From: Chitinophaga varians | GTDB lineage: Bacteria; Bacteroidota; Bacteroidia; Chitinophagales; Chitinophagaceae | NCBI RefSeq assembly: GCF_014529945.1 | Contig: NZ_JACVFB010000003.1 | Location: forward strand, 868,001 to 932,000 | DNA: 64,000 nt | Reading direction: 5' to 3' | Made by a program: the position numbers and the translations under genes | Notes under the pieces: model-generated | Database searches by the model: none | The model's input: the letters and a program-made list of their open reading frames with translations, nothing else | Told to the model about the DNA's origin: nothing | Shown here: positions 37,115 to 46,880 of the stretch, piece after piece | Position numbering within the stretch: position 1 is the first letter of the stretch | How the letters are laid out: every line of letters starts with the position of its first letter

Positions 37115-37567
37115 TTATCGTACACGTTTATCTTCATAAGACCGCTCCAGCGAAGCAATATATTTATAAATAATCTCCTTTTCATTTCCGGTTAATTCTT
37201 TGGCAGCGACATAATGATTACTGTCCCCTAAAGCCTGACTGTATGCATGTTTAAATGCTGCTTTCATATCGCTCATTTGCTGTAGTGAAGGCTTATGCAT
37301 CATCCTGGTTTCATATTTGGTATGACAGGATGAACAGTATTGAGCGGTCAAACCTTTCCCTTCTGCAAGCGTATATTCCTTCCTGACAGGAAAGCATACA
37401 ACGACCACTATGATGATGAACATAAGAATACCGATGTTCTCATTGGTATTACCATCCTCAAACAGAATCTCTTTAAAAGGCCGCTTAAATCCGGTAAAAA
37501 TCCATCGGATGAAGGCGCCGGGGAAACTGACCAGTATTAAAAAAAGTATCTCGGAGATAACATTCAT
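37115..37567 (-). CDS. Membrane-anchored CXXCH (cytochrome c-like) protein
   Basis: 150 residues. Two hydrophobic segments (about 5-24 and 45-60) are followed by a C-terminal domain with a haem c motif CSSCH at 78-82 (Cys78, Cys81, His82). Met89 or Met90 could be the sixth ligand. The last helix, LTGNEKEIIYKYIASLERS, resembles the closing helix of class I cytochromes c. A single-haem electron carrier facing the periplasm is likely. It is short and stands apart from any respiratory gene, so its partner is unknown. Confidence 0.65.
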   Translation of the reverse strand: MNVISEILFLILVSFPGAFIRWIFTGFKRPFKEILFEDGNTNENIGILMFIIIVVVVCFPVRKEYTLAEGKGLTAQYCSSCHTKYETRMMHKPSLQQMSDMKAAFKHAYSQALGDSNHYVAAKELTGNEKEIIYKYIASLERSYEDKRVR

Positions 37568-37614
37568 AAAGTATAGGTAATCGGGGATTTCGTCTCCTAA
37601 TATACATCAAAAAC

Positions 37615-37643
37615 AAAAGCCCGTCTTAAACAGACGGGCTTTT
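37615..37643. terminator. Rho-independent terminator, usable in both directions
   Basis: A 12 bp perfect stem AAAAGCCCGTCT/AGACGGGCTTTT with loop TAAAC. The A/T ends give a U-run on either strand. On the minus strand it follows the DUF5689 operon, whose stop codon is 19 bp away. Confidence 0.92.
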
Positions 37644-37661
37644 ATTTGTTTTCTCATCATC

Positions 37662-39710
37662 CTACTTATTATATTTCACCGACACATGCGACAACCTACA
37701 CGTCGCCGTAGCCGATATCGTACCTCCCGTTGCGGCATTGGTGGTACCCGCATTTTTATTAGCCACCCGTAACCGGACATACAACTTATCTTGCCCGGAT
37801 GCGGCCTGTGGCAACTGGAAATTCAGCACCTTCTGCCCCGCTACCTGTGTCAACAAGGTATTGGACCAGTTGGCCACATCCTGAAAAGTAAAATTACCAA
37901 GACTGTTCCAGGTAGTATTATTCACCGACCATTCGGCCACAAAATTACGTGGGCCGCCGATGTCACTGTTACCTTCTATCTGTACCGATACCGGAGCACT
38001 GATGCCCGTCGTAGATACCTCGATAATCCAGGATTCGCCGGTGTTGGTAGTAGCGTTCCACCAGCCTTTGCAGCCCCAGCCACCGTTGCTCACAGCGCCC
38101 TTGTTGGTGGTAGGCTCCTGTAACAGGCCGTTATAGTCCGTCGTAGGGGTGATACCGTTAGCGGTGAAATCGAGGTACTTTTTGCCGCTCTGATAGATAC
38201 GGCCGCTACCCACATCAGGGGTCAACGGATGCTGCGACTCGGTAGGCGTGGCGGCGTATTCTGTTTTGAACCGACTCCATTCTACCAGTACATTGGAGAA
38301 ACCGTTGTTACGTTCTTCGTTAAGCGCAATGTCTTCCCGCTTCAGGTGGCGGATGGAATATCTGCCGATGTCGCCACCATAACGATCGTACTCTTCATGC
38401 ACCAGTATCCCGGTGATGGAGCCGGAGCCCTGCGGCACCCGTTTGCCATCACGACGGTACAGCACATCGAGGTTGGTCAGCAGGTTCATACTACTCCCCT
38501 GTATGTCACGGATATGGGTAGGATAACAGTCCATGCGCGCTACGTACCCTTCATTGATATTGGTGAAAGCTCCGCTCGGAACAGAGATTTCCACATCTTT
38601 CAGTTTTATATAGGTATAAAGATCATTGTCGGTCAATGCGGAGATATACTTCTCTTTAGGCTGTAGCACACCGGTGCCCACATCTTTTTTCATGATGTGT
38701 ATCACTTCAATACCAGAGAGGACAGTACGGGAAGGATTCTGCCATTGCTGCACGGTAACACCTTTCAGCCATATCTTCACGCGGTCGTTGAAGTTGAAGA
38801 TATTATCACCGGGAGTTTTAGTCTTGAAATACAAACCACTGCTGCCATCCAGACTTTGTACGTAAACGGCGATACTGTTTTCTGTCTTATCAAGACTGTG
38901 TTTGTCGGTAGATTTATTGAGGTTCTGGGCCATGTTAGGATGCCCTTTGTCGCTGACCACAATACCTTCCACAAAAATATTCTCGTTCACCACGCCATTG
39001 GCCAGCGCCTGTTTTACGTAGGCGAAATCCTTCTGTACCGCGCCTTCATAGCTCATCCCGGGCTGCTGCCTGATCAGCAGGCTATCTTTGGTGGTGGTGC
39101 CTAAGGCATCGAGGTAACTGAGGCGAAGCATTACTGTACGCGCGACTGGCAGCTGATTGGTATCTACTTTAAAGAACAGATAGCCATCTTTTACCTGAAG
39201 ACCGGATACCCAGTTGACAGGTCCCGTAGCGTCGTAACCGTAGCCAACGGTCATCAGGTCCAGCGGCACGTTGGTATTGATACCGGATTTGTAGGTGCCG
39301 CCATTGGCGATGGTCTGCGCCGTTTCGTCCGTGATGGCCAGCGCCGGTGTCAGCCCTTTTTGCTGTAGTATAATGGTATCGGATTTACCACCACCTTTGA
39401 CCACCAGTTTGGCCGCGCGGGGCAGCTGACCACTGTTGTCCGTTACTTCCACCAGCGCGTCGCTTTTTCCATGTCCGTTGGTGGTTTGCAGCCGCAGCCA
39501 CGGCGCCTCTTCGGTCAGTTCCAGTTTCCAGTCCCCATCGGCATAAACGATAAAGCGGGTCGTATCGGCTGCAGCACCCAACCGGATAATACGGGCGTCG
39601 ATCGCCAGCGGCGTGCTAAAGCGATAGTCTTCGCTTTTACGGCAGGCTGCCACCATCAGTAAGACAGCCGCCGCGATGAGTGCATAACAGTTACATAAAT
39701 ATCTTTTCAT
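37662..39710 (-). CDS. BACON plus DUF5689 lipoprotein
   Basis: 682 residues. Lipobox MVAAC followed by RKSED. A BACON-type Ig domain lies at about 35-118 (WKLELTEEAPWLRLQTTNGHG), a second Ig-like region at about 120-215, and DUF5689 at about 218-450 (FVEGIVVSDKGHPNMAQNL, IAVYVQSLDGSSGLYFKT and FNFNDRVKIWLKGVTVQQW, an OB-like pattern). The C-terminal part (about 490-682) is a beta-sandwich with GWWNATTNTGESWIIEVST and RNFVAEWSVNNTTW. It is probably a surface lipoprotein that binds the locus substrate. OB-like domains next to phosphodiesterase-type enzymes suggest nucleic acid, but this is inference. Last gene of its operon. Confidence 0.83.
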   Translation of the reverse strand: MKRYLCNCYALIAAAVLLMVAACRKSEDYRFSTPLAIDARIIRLGAAADTTRFIVYADGDWKLELTEEAPWLRLQTTNGHGKSDALVEVTDNSGQLPRAAKLVVKGGGKSDTIILQQKGLTPALAITDETAQTIANGGTYKSGINTNVPLDLMTVGYGYDATGPVNWVSGLQVKDGYLFFKVDTNQLPVARTVMLRLSYLDALGTTTKDSLLIRQQPGMSYEGAVQKDFAYVKQALANGVVNENIFVEGIVVSDKGHPNMAQNLNKSTDKHSLDKTENSIAVYVQSLDGSSGLYFKTKTPGDNIFNFNDRVKIWLKGVTVQQWQNPSRTVLSGIEVIHIMKKDVGTGVLQPKEKYISALTDNDLYTYIKLKDVEISVPSGAFTNINEGYVARMDCYPTHIRDIQGSSMNLLTNLDVLYRRDGKRVPQGSGSITGILVHEEYDRYGGDIGRYSIRHLKREDIALNEERNNGFSNVLVEWSRFKTEYAATPTESQHPLTPDVGSGRIYQSGKKYLDFTANGITPTTDYNGLLQEPTTNKGAVSNGGWGCKGWWNATTNTGESWIIEVSTTGISAPVSVQIEGNSDIGGPRNFVAEWSVNNTTWNSLGNFTFQDVANWSNTLLTQVAGQKVLNFQLPQAASGQDKLYVRLRVANKNAGTTNAATGGTISATATCRLSHVSVKYNK

Positions 39711-39718
39711 GACACATT

Positions 39719-40558
39719 TTATTTTTTCAGCTCCATATAAACCGGCCTGTGATCGGAGTATTTGGCGGTGAAATCATCATAGATAAAGTGACAGGTCTTT
39801 AATTTCTTCGCGAGATCTTTGCTGAGGTAGATATAATCGATACGGGATGTACTGCGAATGATGTCTTTTCCACCGGTAGCCCGCTCCAGCCGGTCGTGCT
39901 CAAAAAGCGCATCTACAAAACCGGCATCCAGCATACGTTGTTGCACCTCAAAATCAATGTTGCCGTTGTCCAGATTTTCGATGTTGGGATTTTTCTTCAC
40001 AGCATTGAGATGTGCCACCTTGATGCGGTTAGTGTCCAGCCGGGCCATATCCTGTGCGGTGTTGGAGTTAAAATCACCCATGAGTATCCAGCCACGTTTA
40101 TCTTTTGTTTGTTCTACGTTGGCCAGGATATTGGAGATCTCCTCCCGGCGCTTGCGAAATTTATGCGGATTGAGATGCAGCACCACAATATTATAATCCA
40201 ATATATTGCCCATGATGAAGCCATGCGTCATGTTCTCGTTCACTTTACGGATATTGGTGATGGGGTACCGGGAGGTAAGACCGGTAGGGTAACCGTTCTC
40301 TTTCACGATCACGGCGTAAGGATGTCCCCACGTGGCGGCCAGCTCTTCCAGCGTTTTCTGGGTGAACTTATTACACTCCTGCAGGGCCACGATATCCGGA
40401 TTAAATTGTTTCACCCATTGTACAAATACCTCTTTCCCTTTGGTGGTGTCGGTCACCATCCCTTCCAGGATGTTGTAGCTCAATACGCGGAGCGGCGCCT
40501 GCGCCTGTGCGCCGGCGATATACAGACATAAAAACAGTGATACTAAAAAACGATTCAT
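39719..40558 (-). CDS. Exported endonuclease/exonuclease/phosphatase-family enzyme
   Basis: 279 residues with a signal peptide ending AGAQA (cut after about residue 19). All family active-site motifs are present: SYN (Asn29), LQE (Glu61), HLNPH (His128, His132), GDFNSN (Asp162, Asn164), SRIDYI (Asp241) and SDHRPV (Asp269, His270). These metal-dependent enzymes cut phosphodiester or phosphomonoester bonds in DNA, RNA, phospholipid head groups or inositol phosphates. Being exported and placed between SusD and the DUF5689 gene with 8 bp gaps, it is very likely the enzyme that processes this transporter's substrate. DNase against lipid phosphodiesterase cannot be settled from motifs. Confidence 0.9.
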   Translation of the reverse strand: MNRFLVSLFLCLYIAGAQAQAPLRVLSYNILEGMVTDTTKGKEVFVQWVKQFNPDIVALQECNKFTQKTLEELAATWGHPYAVIVKENGYPTGLTSRYPITNIRKVNENMTHGFIMGNILDYNIVVLHLNPHKFRKRREEISNILANVEQTKDKRGWILMGDFNSNTAQDMARLDTNRIKVAHLNAVKKNPNIENLDNGNIDFEVQQRMLDAGFVDALFEHDRLERATGGKDIIRSTSRIDYIYLSKDLAKKLKTCHFIYDDFTAKYSDHRPVYMELKK

Positions 40559-40566
40559 GATAACAA

Positions 40567-42075
40567 TTATTTATAAGCTGGATTAGTAAGAATACCACCG
40601 GAACGTAATACTTCTTTGTCCGGTATCGGATAATATTCGTGATAAGGCCGCAGGTTATTTTTGATGACTTCATACTCTGCGCCGGCTGTTTCGCTGACGG
40701 CTTTGTAGAAAACACCCCATCTCACCAGGTCCCATTTACGGCCATATTCGCCCATCAGTTCACGGGCGCGCTCCTTTTTCACTTCTTCCAGGAACTCCGT
40801 CTTGCCGGGATAAGCAGGGAGCTTCAGGGCATCATAAGCCCGACCTTTTACTTCGTTCAGGCATTGCAGGGCGAGGCCGGCATCACCGGTTTCATTAGCG
40901 GCTTCTGCCAGCATGAGCAGCGCATCTGCATAACGAAACACTTTCTGATTGTTACCGTCTGCAATGTTATCCATGGCAGGGCACCAGAATTTAGGTCCCA
41001 TCCATGCTTTACCGGTACCGTTATTTTGCATCGGACGTTTGAAATAAGCGCCGTTGTAGCTATAGGCCAATATCATCTCCCTGCGCGGATCGGCATAATC
41101 ATACAGCTTCATGAAATACTCAGTAGGCGTCACGGAGTTAAAAGGATTCGCTTTAGTGCCCAGCTCGGGGATGTTCACCCCGTCATAAGTGCTGGTACCG
41201 GCCGCTTTGGTAGGCGTGAAGAAGGCAGCCACGTTGGTGGTCTTTTTCAGGCCGGTGGCAGACCAGGTGTATTGTACTTCGAAAATAGATTCCGGCGTGT
41301 TTTTATTACGGAACCAGGTATCCTGCAAAGGATATTGCGCCAGCTGACCATACACTTTCCGGATGGCTTCCATGGCATCTACACATACCTGGTATTCTTT
41401 ATTCCACAAGGCCAGCTTACCGATAAGCATATACGCCATAGCAGCAGAAATACGGTTCTGCGGCACTTCGGAAGTACGTGCCTGCGGCAGTTTCGGCGCA
41501 TATTCCAGAAGTTCTTTTATCAGCTTGTCCCTTGTTTCCACGGCACTCATGCGGCCCAGCTTCATCACTTCATTGAGGGCGGTGAGACTGTTGACATTCT
41601 GCGTGTAATAGGGCACATCATTAAAAGTGCTGGTGAGGATGTAATAGTACAAAGCGCGTAACACCACGCCTTCTGCTTTCAGCGGCGGCTTCTTATCTGC
41701 TGCAATGGTGGCCTTTTCAATACCATCAATAGCGGCGTTGCAATACATCACGCCGTTATAGCAGGCGGTCCATACGTTATCGCCCATACCGGGATTGGCC
41801 GGAGATATTTCGAACTTGGCATCCAGCTGCGAGGAATTGAGAAAAGCCAGGTCTGTAGAACCTTCCAGCGGAATAATCAGATCAGAGATATAGATACTGT
41901 TGAGCGGCATGTAACAACCATTCAGCGCAGCGATACATTGATTTTCATTTTTGAAAAAATCATCGGGGCTCACAAAACTGCTGGGCTCTTCTTCCAGCAA
42001 TTTCTTACAACTGGTAAACCCGGTAGCACCGGCCAACAACAACAAGGCAATGATATAATTCAGTTTTCTTTTCAT
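40567..42075 (-). CDS. SusD/RagB-family lipoprotein (phosphodiesterase locus)
   Basis: About 502 residues from the ATG at 42075; a TTG two codons earlier is less likely. Lipobox FTSC, then KKLLEEEPSSFVSPDDFF. The TPR-like core has LRALYYYILTSTFNDVPYYT, and the C-terminus has KERARELMGEYGRKWDLVRWG, the family closing helix. 10 bp after the SusC stop and 8 bp before the phosphatase-fold gene. Confidence 0.93.
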   Translation of the reverse strand: MKRKLNYIIALLLLAGATGFTSCKKLLEEEPSSFVSPDDFFKNENQCIAALNGCYMPLNSIYISDLIIPLEGSTDLAFLNSSQLDAKFEISPANPGMGDNVWTACYNGVMYCNAAIDGIEKATIAADKKPPLKAEGVVLRALYYYILTSTFNDVPYYTQNVNSLTALNEVMKLGRMSAVETRDKLIKELLEYAPKLPQARTSEVPQNRISAAMAYMLIGKLALWNKEYQVCVDAMEAIRKVYGQLAQYPLQDTWFRNKNTPESIFEVQYTWSATGLKKTTNVAAFFTPTKAAGTSTYDGVNIPELGTKANPFNSVTPTEYFMKLYDYADPRREMILAYSYNGAYFKRPMQNNGTGKAWMGPKFWCPAMDNIADGNNQKVFRYADALLMLAEAANETGDAGLALQCLNEVKGRAYDALKLPAYPGKTEFLEEVKKERARELMGEYGRKWDLVRWGVFYKAVSETAGAEYEVIKNNLRPYHEYYPIPDKEVLRSGGILTNPAYK

Positions 42076-42085
42076 ACCCAATACT

Positions 42086-45000
42086 TTAAAATTTTAATTC
42101 CGCACCGAAAGTGATCGTACGGCTGGATGGATAAGCGCCGTTATCCATACGGCGCATAGTGGAACTACCACTCTGTGTGGATACTTCCGGATCGTAACCG
42201 TTGTAATATTTCCACAGCACGAGGTTGTTACCGCCCAGCGACAGGGAAAGGGACTGTAGCCGCTTTTTGGTGATCTTGCTCAGATCAAAAGGATAGGCAA
42301 CGGAGAAATTCTTAAACCGCAGGAAAGTGGCGGAATGCACAAACCGGTCGTTGGGAATATCATCTTTCGAATCAGCCCTCGGATAATCGGAATTGGGGTT
42401 CCGCACAGGATGCCATGCGTTCACCATATAACGGTATTGGTTACTCAGGTAAGTACCGGTGCCCATAAACAGTTCGGTGGGATTGTAAATCTGCCCTCCT
42501 ACGCTGTAGTTGAAATAAAAAGAGATCATCAGCTTTTTAAAGCTCACTGTATTCTGAATACCGCCATAGAAGTCGGGATCAGCGTTTCCGAGATATTTCA
42601 TGTCGTTGTTATCGAGGATGCCATCGTGGTTCTGATCGATGTAACGCTGACGGCCAGGTGAATAATAACTCACCGCTGCGGAGGCATATTTTTTATCTTT
42701 CTTATCCTGGTCTATCTCTGCCTGACTTTTCCAGACACCGGCGTATTCCATGCCCCACAAGGCATTCAGCGGTTGGCCTTTTACATAACCGTACATCATG
42801 TATTGTGCGCCATAGGGGTTATCATATACAGATACCCGGTCCAGGCCACCGATATCTTCCACCAGCTGTTTATTACGCGCGATGGTGAAAGTGGTAGACC
42901 ACGAGAAATTTTTCCGGCGGATGTTTTCCGTGTTTACAGTCAGCTCTATGCCTTTGTTGGAGGTCTTTCCGATATTGGCCAGCCTTGAACCGAAACCGGT
43001 GTGGGTAGGCAGTTGCACGGTCAACAACAAATCTGAGGTGTTGCTTTTATATACTTCCAGGGAGATGTCCACCCTTTTGTTGAGGAAAGACAAATCCAGT
43101 CCGGCATTGTAGGACGTGGTCTTCTCCCAGGTGAGTCCTTCGTTCTCGATGCGTGCGGGATAGTATGCCACCGGCTGCGTGCCCCCGAAGAGATAACCCG
43201 AAGAAGTAGAGTTGAGGCGGGAAAGCGACTGGTACCTGGAAATGGCATCGTTGCCGGAAGTGCCGGCACTCAGGCGCACAGATAGTTCGCTGATATCACG
43301 GAAACGGCGCATAAACGGCTCGTTGGCGATATTCCATTTTACGGCGGCAGACGGGAAGTAAGCCCACTTATGGTCCTGTGAGAAGTTGGAGGCGCCGTCA
43401 GCGCGACCGGTAGCCGTTACATAATATTTGTTGCGGTAGTTGTAGTTAATACGCGCCAGATGCGACATACGGCCGAGGTTTTCCAATGAGGACCCGATAT
43501 TGATCGTCTCTTTGGAAGGTAATGCACCGAGGTCGTTAGTGCCGATGTCATCAATAAAATAACCATTTCCGCTGGCGGACATGTTATTGAATTTTTTCTT
43601 CTGCACGGTGAAGCCGTACATCGCATCGAAGTTGTGTACGCGGTTCCAGGTATTTTTATAGGTAATGGTGTTCTCGTTCAGGATGTTGTTATCGTAGTAG
43701 CTACGTTTATACGCATATGCGCCGGTATTGGCATTGGCGCGCGACGGCATGGTAGAAGGAGTGAACTGGTTGTCATTCTTGCTATAGTCTGTATACGATA
43801 CGGTAGACCTGATCAGGATATTTTTTATCGGGGTGATTTCAATATATCCCATGGAGCTCAGGCTTTTTTCCAATGCATCGTTTTGTTTGAGCTCCACGTT
43901 GGCCAGCGGAGAATCGAACAGGGTGCCGCTGTACCATTGGGTGTTCCAGTCATTGAAGCTGCCGTCCGGCTTATAAGCCGGCATGGTGGGCGACAGGAAG
44001 ATGGTGGAGCGGTACCATAACGTGCTCGTACCTACGTCGGCGTTATTGAGTTTACGCGCAATCTGTGAATAGTTAAAACGTACGCCGGCTTTCACGTAGC
44101 GGCTAATGGTCCTGTCGAGGTTAAGACGGACCTGATAACGTTTAAGGCCGCTGTTTTTGATGATGCCCTGGTTATCGTTGTAATTGGCAGAGAAGTAGTA
44201 CTGTGTGGCTTTATCGCCGCCATTGGCCGATAACGTATAGTTCTGATAGGGGGCTGTCCGGGTAATTTCTTTGGTCCAGTTGGTGCCTTCTCCCAGCGAC
44301 AGCGGGTCCGGATACGGGTATTCTTCCAGCGGCCGGGTAGGATTGGTGGCGTTGCTGAAATAAAAACGGTCGTTTTGCAGCTGCGCGAACTCTGTCGCAT
44401 TCATGAGGTCCAGATAGCGGGGCAATACGGAGCTGCCCAGGTCGGAGCGGAAAGTGAAATTGGTCTTTCCGGCCCTGTTGGCGCCCGATTTGGTGGTGAT
44501 GATGATCACACCGTTGCTGCCGCGGGAACCGTAGATGGCGGTGGAAGAAGCGTCTTTCAGTACGTTGATGGAAGCGATATCTGAAGGATTCAGTTCATTG
44601 AGGCTGGTGATACCGTCCATCAGGCCATCTACGATGTAGAGCGGTTCGTTGCTGGCGGTGATAGAGCGTGTACCGCGTATGCGTACAGAGGTGCCGGAGC
44701 CGGGCTCGCCGTCGGCAGAAACAATTTCCGCACCGGCGATACGGCCTTGCAACATCTGGTCCACCCGGGTTACCGGGAGGCCTTCAATATCTGCAGGACG
44801 CACGGTGGACACGGCGCCGGTAAGATCTTTTTTAGCCACGGCGCCGTAGCCGATCACTACTACCTCGTTGATATCTTTTTTGGCAGGCGTCAGTTGTATG
44901 GTCAGGGGTTGCTGTTCATGGGCAAGGGCTACCACCCTTCTTTCAAAGCCGATATAAGTGATGAGCAGCGAAGCATTTTTACCGGCTGTTATGGTGAATT

Positions 45001-45550
45001 CTCCTTTCTCGTTGGTCTGCACGCCATGAGTACTCCCGGCAACAGCCACTGTAGCGCCGGGGAGAGGATTACCTTCGTTATCCAGCACCTTCCCTTTTAC
45101 CGGCGGGTCTTTGGCGGGTACGTTTTCCGGTTGTGCTGCGGCAGCCTCCGCGAGGTTTTTAGCCTTTTCTTTAATGGTAATGGTCTTCGCGCTGATCTCG
45201 AAATCTATCGGTTGATCAGCCATGACAGCACGCAGAAACTCCGTGATGTTCATATTTTTCACGGTGATGGTGACAGGTGTTGTTCTGCTCAACATAGCGG
45301 TGTTGTAAAAGACCACATAGCCGGTTTGTTTTTCCAGTGCATGAAAGATCTCTTTAAAAGAGAGGTTTCTACCCGACAGGGTGATGGACTGGCCCAGGGT
45401 GCGCGCCTGCACCTGAAGGCACAGCACCGCAGACAATAGCAGCATACATGGCCACAGCGCACGGTTGCGTGCCTGCCGGCTGTTGTTCTGCCGGGGCATA
45501 GGATCCGGCGGAATAGAAGGTCTTGTTGCGTAAAACTGTTTGGACATCAT
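42086..45550 (-). CDS. SusC/RagA transporter with STN domain (phosphodiesterase locus)
   Basis: About 1154 residues from the ATG pair at 45550/45547; a longer reading to 45592 has a poor leader. The long N-terminus has its hydrophobic signal at about 35-48 (WPCMLLLSAVLCLQVQA). STN domain about 54-128 (NLSFKEIFHALEKQTGYVVF), carboxypeptidase-D-like domain about 150-225, TonB-box-like INEVVVIGYG, plug about 240-345 (GSRGSNGVIIITTKSG), then barrel. The STN domain and the FecR and sigma genes upstream make this a substrate-sensing importer. Confidence 0.95.
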   Translation of the reverse strand: MMSKQFYATRPSIPPDPMPRQNNSRQARNRALWPCMLLLSAVLCLQVQARTLGQSITLSGRNLSFKEIFHALEKQTGYVVFYNTAMLSRTTPVTITVKNMNITEFLRAVMADQPIDFEISAKTITIKEKAKNLAEAAAAQPENVPAKDPPVKGKVLDNEGNPLPGATVAVAGSTHGVQTNEKGEFTITAGKNASLLITYIGFERRVVALAHEQQPLTIQLTPAKKDINEVVVIGYGAVAKKDLTGAVSTVRPADIEGLPVTRVDQMLQGRIAGAEIVSADGEPGSGTSVRIRGTRSITASNEPLYIVDGLMDGITSLNELNPSDIASINVLKDASSTAIYGSRGSNGVIIITTKSGANRAGKTNFTFRSDLGSSVLPRYLDLMNATEFAQLQNDRFYFSNATNPTRPLEEYPYPDPLSLGEGTNWTKEITRTAPYQNYTLSANGGDKATQYYFSANYNDNQGIIKNSGLKRYQVRLNLDRTISRYVKAGVRFNYSQIARKLNNADVGTSTLWYRSTIFLSPTMPAYKPDGSFNDWNTQWYSGTLFDSPLANVELKQNDALEKSLSSMGYIEITPIKNILIRSTVSYTDYSKNDNQFTPSTMPSRANANTGAYAYKRSYYDNNILNENTITYKNTWNRVHNFDAMYGFTVQKKKFNNMSASGNGYFIDDIGTNDLGALPSKETINIGSSLENLGRMSHLARINYNYRNKYYVTATGRADGASNFSQDHKWAYFPSAAVKWNIANEPFMRRFRDISELSVRLSAGTSGNDAISRYQSLSRLNSTSSGYLFGGTQPVAYYPARIENEGLTWEKTTSYNAGLDLSFLNKRVDISLEVYKSNTSDLLLTVQLPTHTGFGSRLANIGKTSNKGIELTVNTENIRRKNFSWSTTFTIARNKQLVEDIGGLDRVSVYDNPYGAQYMMYGYVKGQPLNALWGMEYAGVWKSQAEIDQDKKDKKYASAAVSYYSPGRQRYIDQNHDGILDNNDMKYLGNADPDFYGGIQNTVSFKKLMISFYFNYSVGGQIYNPTELFMGTGTYLSNQYRYMVNAWHPVRNPNSDYPRADSKDDIPNDRFVHSATFLRFKNFSVAYPFDLSKITKKRLQSLSLSLGGNNLVLWKYYNGYDPEVSTQSGSSTMRRMDNGAYPSSRTITFGAELKF

Positions 45551-45646
45551 TATGGTGATTTCAGAATTTAAAGGATCATTACAGGCATACAATGCCCTGC
45601 TGCGCTCCCGGGGCGCAGGAATGGCTGGTATGACAATCTTTTTTCG

Positions 45647-46795
45647 TTATTGCGTGATGACTAGTTTTCTTCCCTCCAGACGATAGTGTACGTTAGATAT
45701 TTCCAGTATTCTCAGTATGCTGTGTAGGTCCAGGTCCCGCTCCATTTTACCACCGAAACGGATATCCGGGACACCGCCTTCATAAACGACCGTGATATCG
45801 TACCACCGTTCCAGTTGGTTCATCACCTGTTGAATACCGGCGTTGTCGAACTGGAACATGCCTTCTTTCCAGGCTGTCACCTGGCTGGTGTCCGCCACCT
45901 GTACTTTGATGCCGGCACCTGCCGTAGCCGCCTGCTGGCCAGGCTTCAGCAACTGCTGCTGCCGCGCTGCCAGCACCTGCACGCTGCCGTGTAATAAGGT
46001 AGTGGTCACAGCCGGCTCATTGGTATAGGCATTCACGTTAAAGCCAGTCCCGAGCACCCTGATCTCACTCTCTCCTCCTGTTTTCACACGGAAAGGCTTT
46101 GCGGCAGCTTGTTTCACCTCGAAGTAGGCTTCGCCGTTCAGCTCTACCACCCGCTCGGCGGTGTTGAAGCTGACCGGATAACGCAGTGAACTGGCGGCAT
46201 TGAGCCACACTTCTGTACCGTCAGGCAGGATGAGATGGAATAGTTTTCCGCGGGGAGTGGACAAGGTATTGTAAGCCGGACCGGCGTCGTTATGATCGTT
46301 GTATGCCAGTGTATGCCGGCCCAGATGGACCACCGCGCCATTGCTGTTGCGGATGCTGCCCTGATGCAGGCTGTCGAGCACCACCTGGCTGCCATCGTCG
46401 AGCGTAAGGACAGCGCTCTGTGTACCGGGCCGTATGTCCTGCATCGCTATTGCCGGAGCGGTATTGGGCGTATGAGCAACGGGACGGCGAAGCAGATACC
46501 ACGCTGCGCCTGCGAGCAACAGCAGCGATGCGGCGGCCGCCCACCAGCGCATAGGCACGGCCCTGCCGGCAGCTGCAGGCTTCGTTCTGGCCTCCAGGAT
46601 AATGGCCAGCACTTCCCGGGCACGATGTTCCGGCATAACCTGCTCGTCACCGGAAGCGGCGATCACCTCGTCCAGCAGCTGCAACAACGCTTCGTCGTGC
46701 TGCGACCGGGCAATAAGCTGCATGAGCTCCTGTTGCTCAGCCTCGGTGCTGGTTTTCTCCAGCGATTTGCGAAATAGTGATTCAAATCGGGACAT
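45647..46795 (-). CDS. FecR-family anti-sigma factor (phosphodiesterase locus)
   Basis: 382 residues. Cytoplasmic sigma-binding part 1-83, membrane helix about 84-102 (WWAAAASLLLLAGAAWYLL), a periplasmic FecR domain (LPDGTEVWLNAASSLRYPV, LNGEAYFEVKQAAAKPF) and a C-terminal DUF4974-type domain (FQFDNAGIQQVMNQLERWYD). It passes the signal from SusC to the sigma factor upstream. The loop after the membrane helix is longer than in the other three copies. Confidence 0.93.
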   Translation of the reverse strand: MSRFESLFRKSLEKTSTEAEQQELMQLIARSQHDEALLQLLDEVIAASGDEQVMPEHRAREVLAIILEARTKPAAAGRAVPMRWWAAAASLLLLAGAAWYLLRRPVAHTPNTAPAIAMQDIRPGTQSAVLTLDDGSQVVLDSLHQGSIRNSNGAVVHLGRHTLAYNDHNDAGPAYNTLSTPRGKLFHLILPDGTEVWLNAASSLRYPVSFNTAERVVELNGEAYFEVKQAAAKPFRVKTGGESEIRVLGTGFNVNAYTNEPAVTTTLLHGSVQVLAARQQQLLKPGQQAATAGAGIKVQVADTSQVTAWKEGMFQFDNAGIQQVMNQLERWYDITVVYEGGVPDIRFGGKMERDLDLHSILRILEISNVHYRLEGRKLVITQ

Positions 46796-46880
46796 CCTGT
46801 AGACCGGTTTTGTGCCGGGTATATCAAAAGAAATCCCTTAAAAAGAAAAATGGGTCAGTGGGAAACAGAAAAAATCTGCT

